From NCBI RefSeq assembly GCF_042680125.1, contig NZ_JBHTNY010000001.1: a stretch of DNA of 64,000 nt. One strand, given 5' to 3'. This document shows positions 63,801 through 64,000 of this stretch, piece by piece (the stretch's first letter is position 1; each line of letters begins with the position of its first letter). This stretch comes from Robinsoniella peoriensis (GTDB taxonomy: Bacteria; Bacillota; Clostridia; Lachnospirales; Lachnospiraceae). The notes under the pieces are model-generated. The model saw only the letters and a list, made by a program, of their open reading frames with translations. It was not told the DNA's origin and made no database searches. A program made the translations under genes and the position numbers.

Positions 63801-63913
63801 GCATCCCCCCAAAGAGCATCACAAAATACACATCTTACGGGGCCAGGGAAAAGCTGTAAAACAATGTACACACAAGGGGAAACCCCAATAAACCCATAAG
63901 GAGGAGGATAAGG

Positions 63914-64000
63914 ATGAGCAGGAAAACCAGTTCTATCAAAGATGATTTTACCATACTGGCGCAGTTAATGATACCGGTATGTGTCGCAGTAAACTTTGTG
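63914..64000 (+). CDS. Probable ECF transporter S component (partial)
   Basis: An ATG after GGAGGATAAGG opens a frame that runs off the window: 29 residues starting MSRKTSSIKDDFTILAQL, then IPVCVAVNFV. A short polar N-terminus followed by a helix ending VAVNFV is typical of substrate-specific (S) components of energy-coupling factor vitamin transporters. Next to a nucleoside hydrolase, the substrate may be a pyrimidine, purine or related vitamin precursor. The fragment is short, so this rests on a few residues. Confidence 0.5.
   Translation, partial: MSRKTSSIKDDFTILAQLMIPVCVAVNFV

Noticed and set aside
1..64000. tRNA or rRNA genes and insertion sequences
   Set aside because: No cloverleaf-like segment, rRNA-like sequence or transposase frame was seen while reading the intergenic regions.

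Overview
The window is a stretch of a low-to-moderate GC, Gram-positive Clostridia genome, most likely a plant-polysaccharide-degrading Lachnospiraceae. This is inferred from very large secreted glycosidases with Big_2-like Ig modules and lysine-rich C-termini, several YesN/YesM-type two-component proteins, a Spo0E-like sporulation phosphatase, a corrinoid/UroD methyltransferase pair, an ECF transporter component and strong AGGAGG ribosome binding sites. I see no rRNA, tRNA, CRISPR array, prophage or transposase gene.

Layout. 0-2 kb: the 3' end of a GH43-like glycosidase, a stand-alone AraC DNA-binding domain and a Gfo/Idh/MocA oxidoreductase. 2-17 kb: two giant secreted proteins carrying five GH43-type modules between them. 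17-20 kb: an AraC regulator with a DMT exporter, then an amino-thiazoline-carboxylate hydrolase-like protein with a tetrapeptide repeat. 20-26 kb: a giant GH127/GH146-type beta-L-arabinofuranosidase with a long alanine-rich coiled coil. 27-29.5 kb: Spo0E-like, XRE and a DUF6132-trxA-trxB operon under a palindrome-marked promoter. 29.6-43 kb: a complete sugar ABC transporter resembling YtfQRT-YjfF, three YesN-type response regulators, one YesM-type kinase and a second, orphan binding protein. 43-49.6 kb: a second giant GH127/GH146-type enzyme. 49.9-52.8 kb: an AT-rich island with a frameshifted HipA/CtkA-like kinase, an unknown protein and a hipBA pair. 52.8-55.7 kb: a metallophosphoesterase and RarA/MgsA. 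56-60.5 kb: a corrinoid protein, a UroD-type methyltransferase, a GPH-type transporter and a divergent TetR regulator. 60.7-64 kb: a Crp/Fnr regulator divergent from an MFS transporter, a nucleoside hydrolase and the start of a probable ECF S component.

How the parts fit. The four giant secreted enzymes plausibly strip alpha- and beta-linked L-arabinofuranose from plant cell-wall polymers. The YtfQRT-like ABC system would import the released pentose or furanose, and the kinase, regulators and orphan binding protein would sense it. The corrinoid operon looks like a separate demethylation system whose transporter type suggests a methylated glycoside.

The most notable non-coding signal is a pair of dispersed type I toxin-antitoxin loci of the Fst/par kind (about 1.92-2.20 kb and 17.05-17.32 kb). 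Each encodes a 31-residue membrane peptide and has an RBS-sequestering leader hairpin, a bidirectional terminator, a consensus antisense promoter and a pair of direct repeats that co-vary between the two copies. Other unusual structures are a 154-base near-perfect hairpin inside the ABC operon, a frameshifted CtkA-like kinase beside hipBA, and an in-frame stop codon joining an oxidoreductase to an AraC domain.
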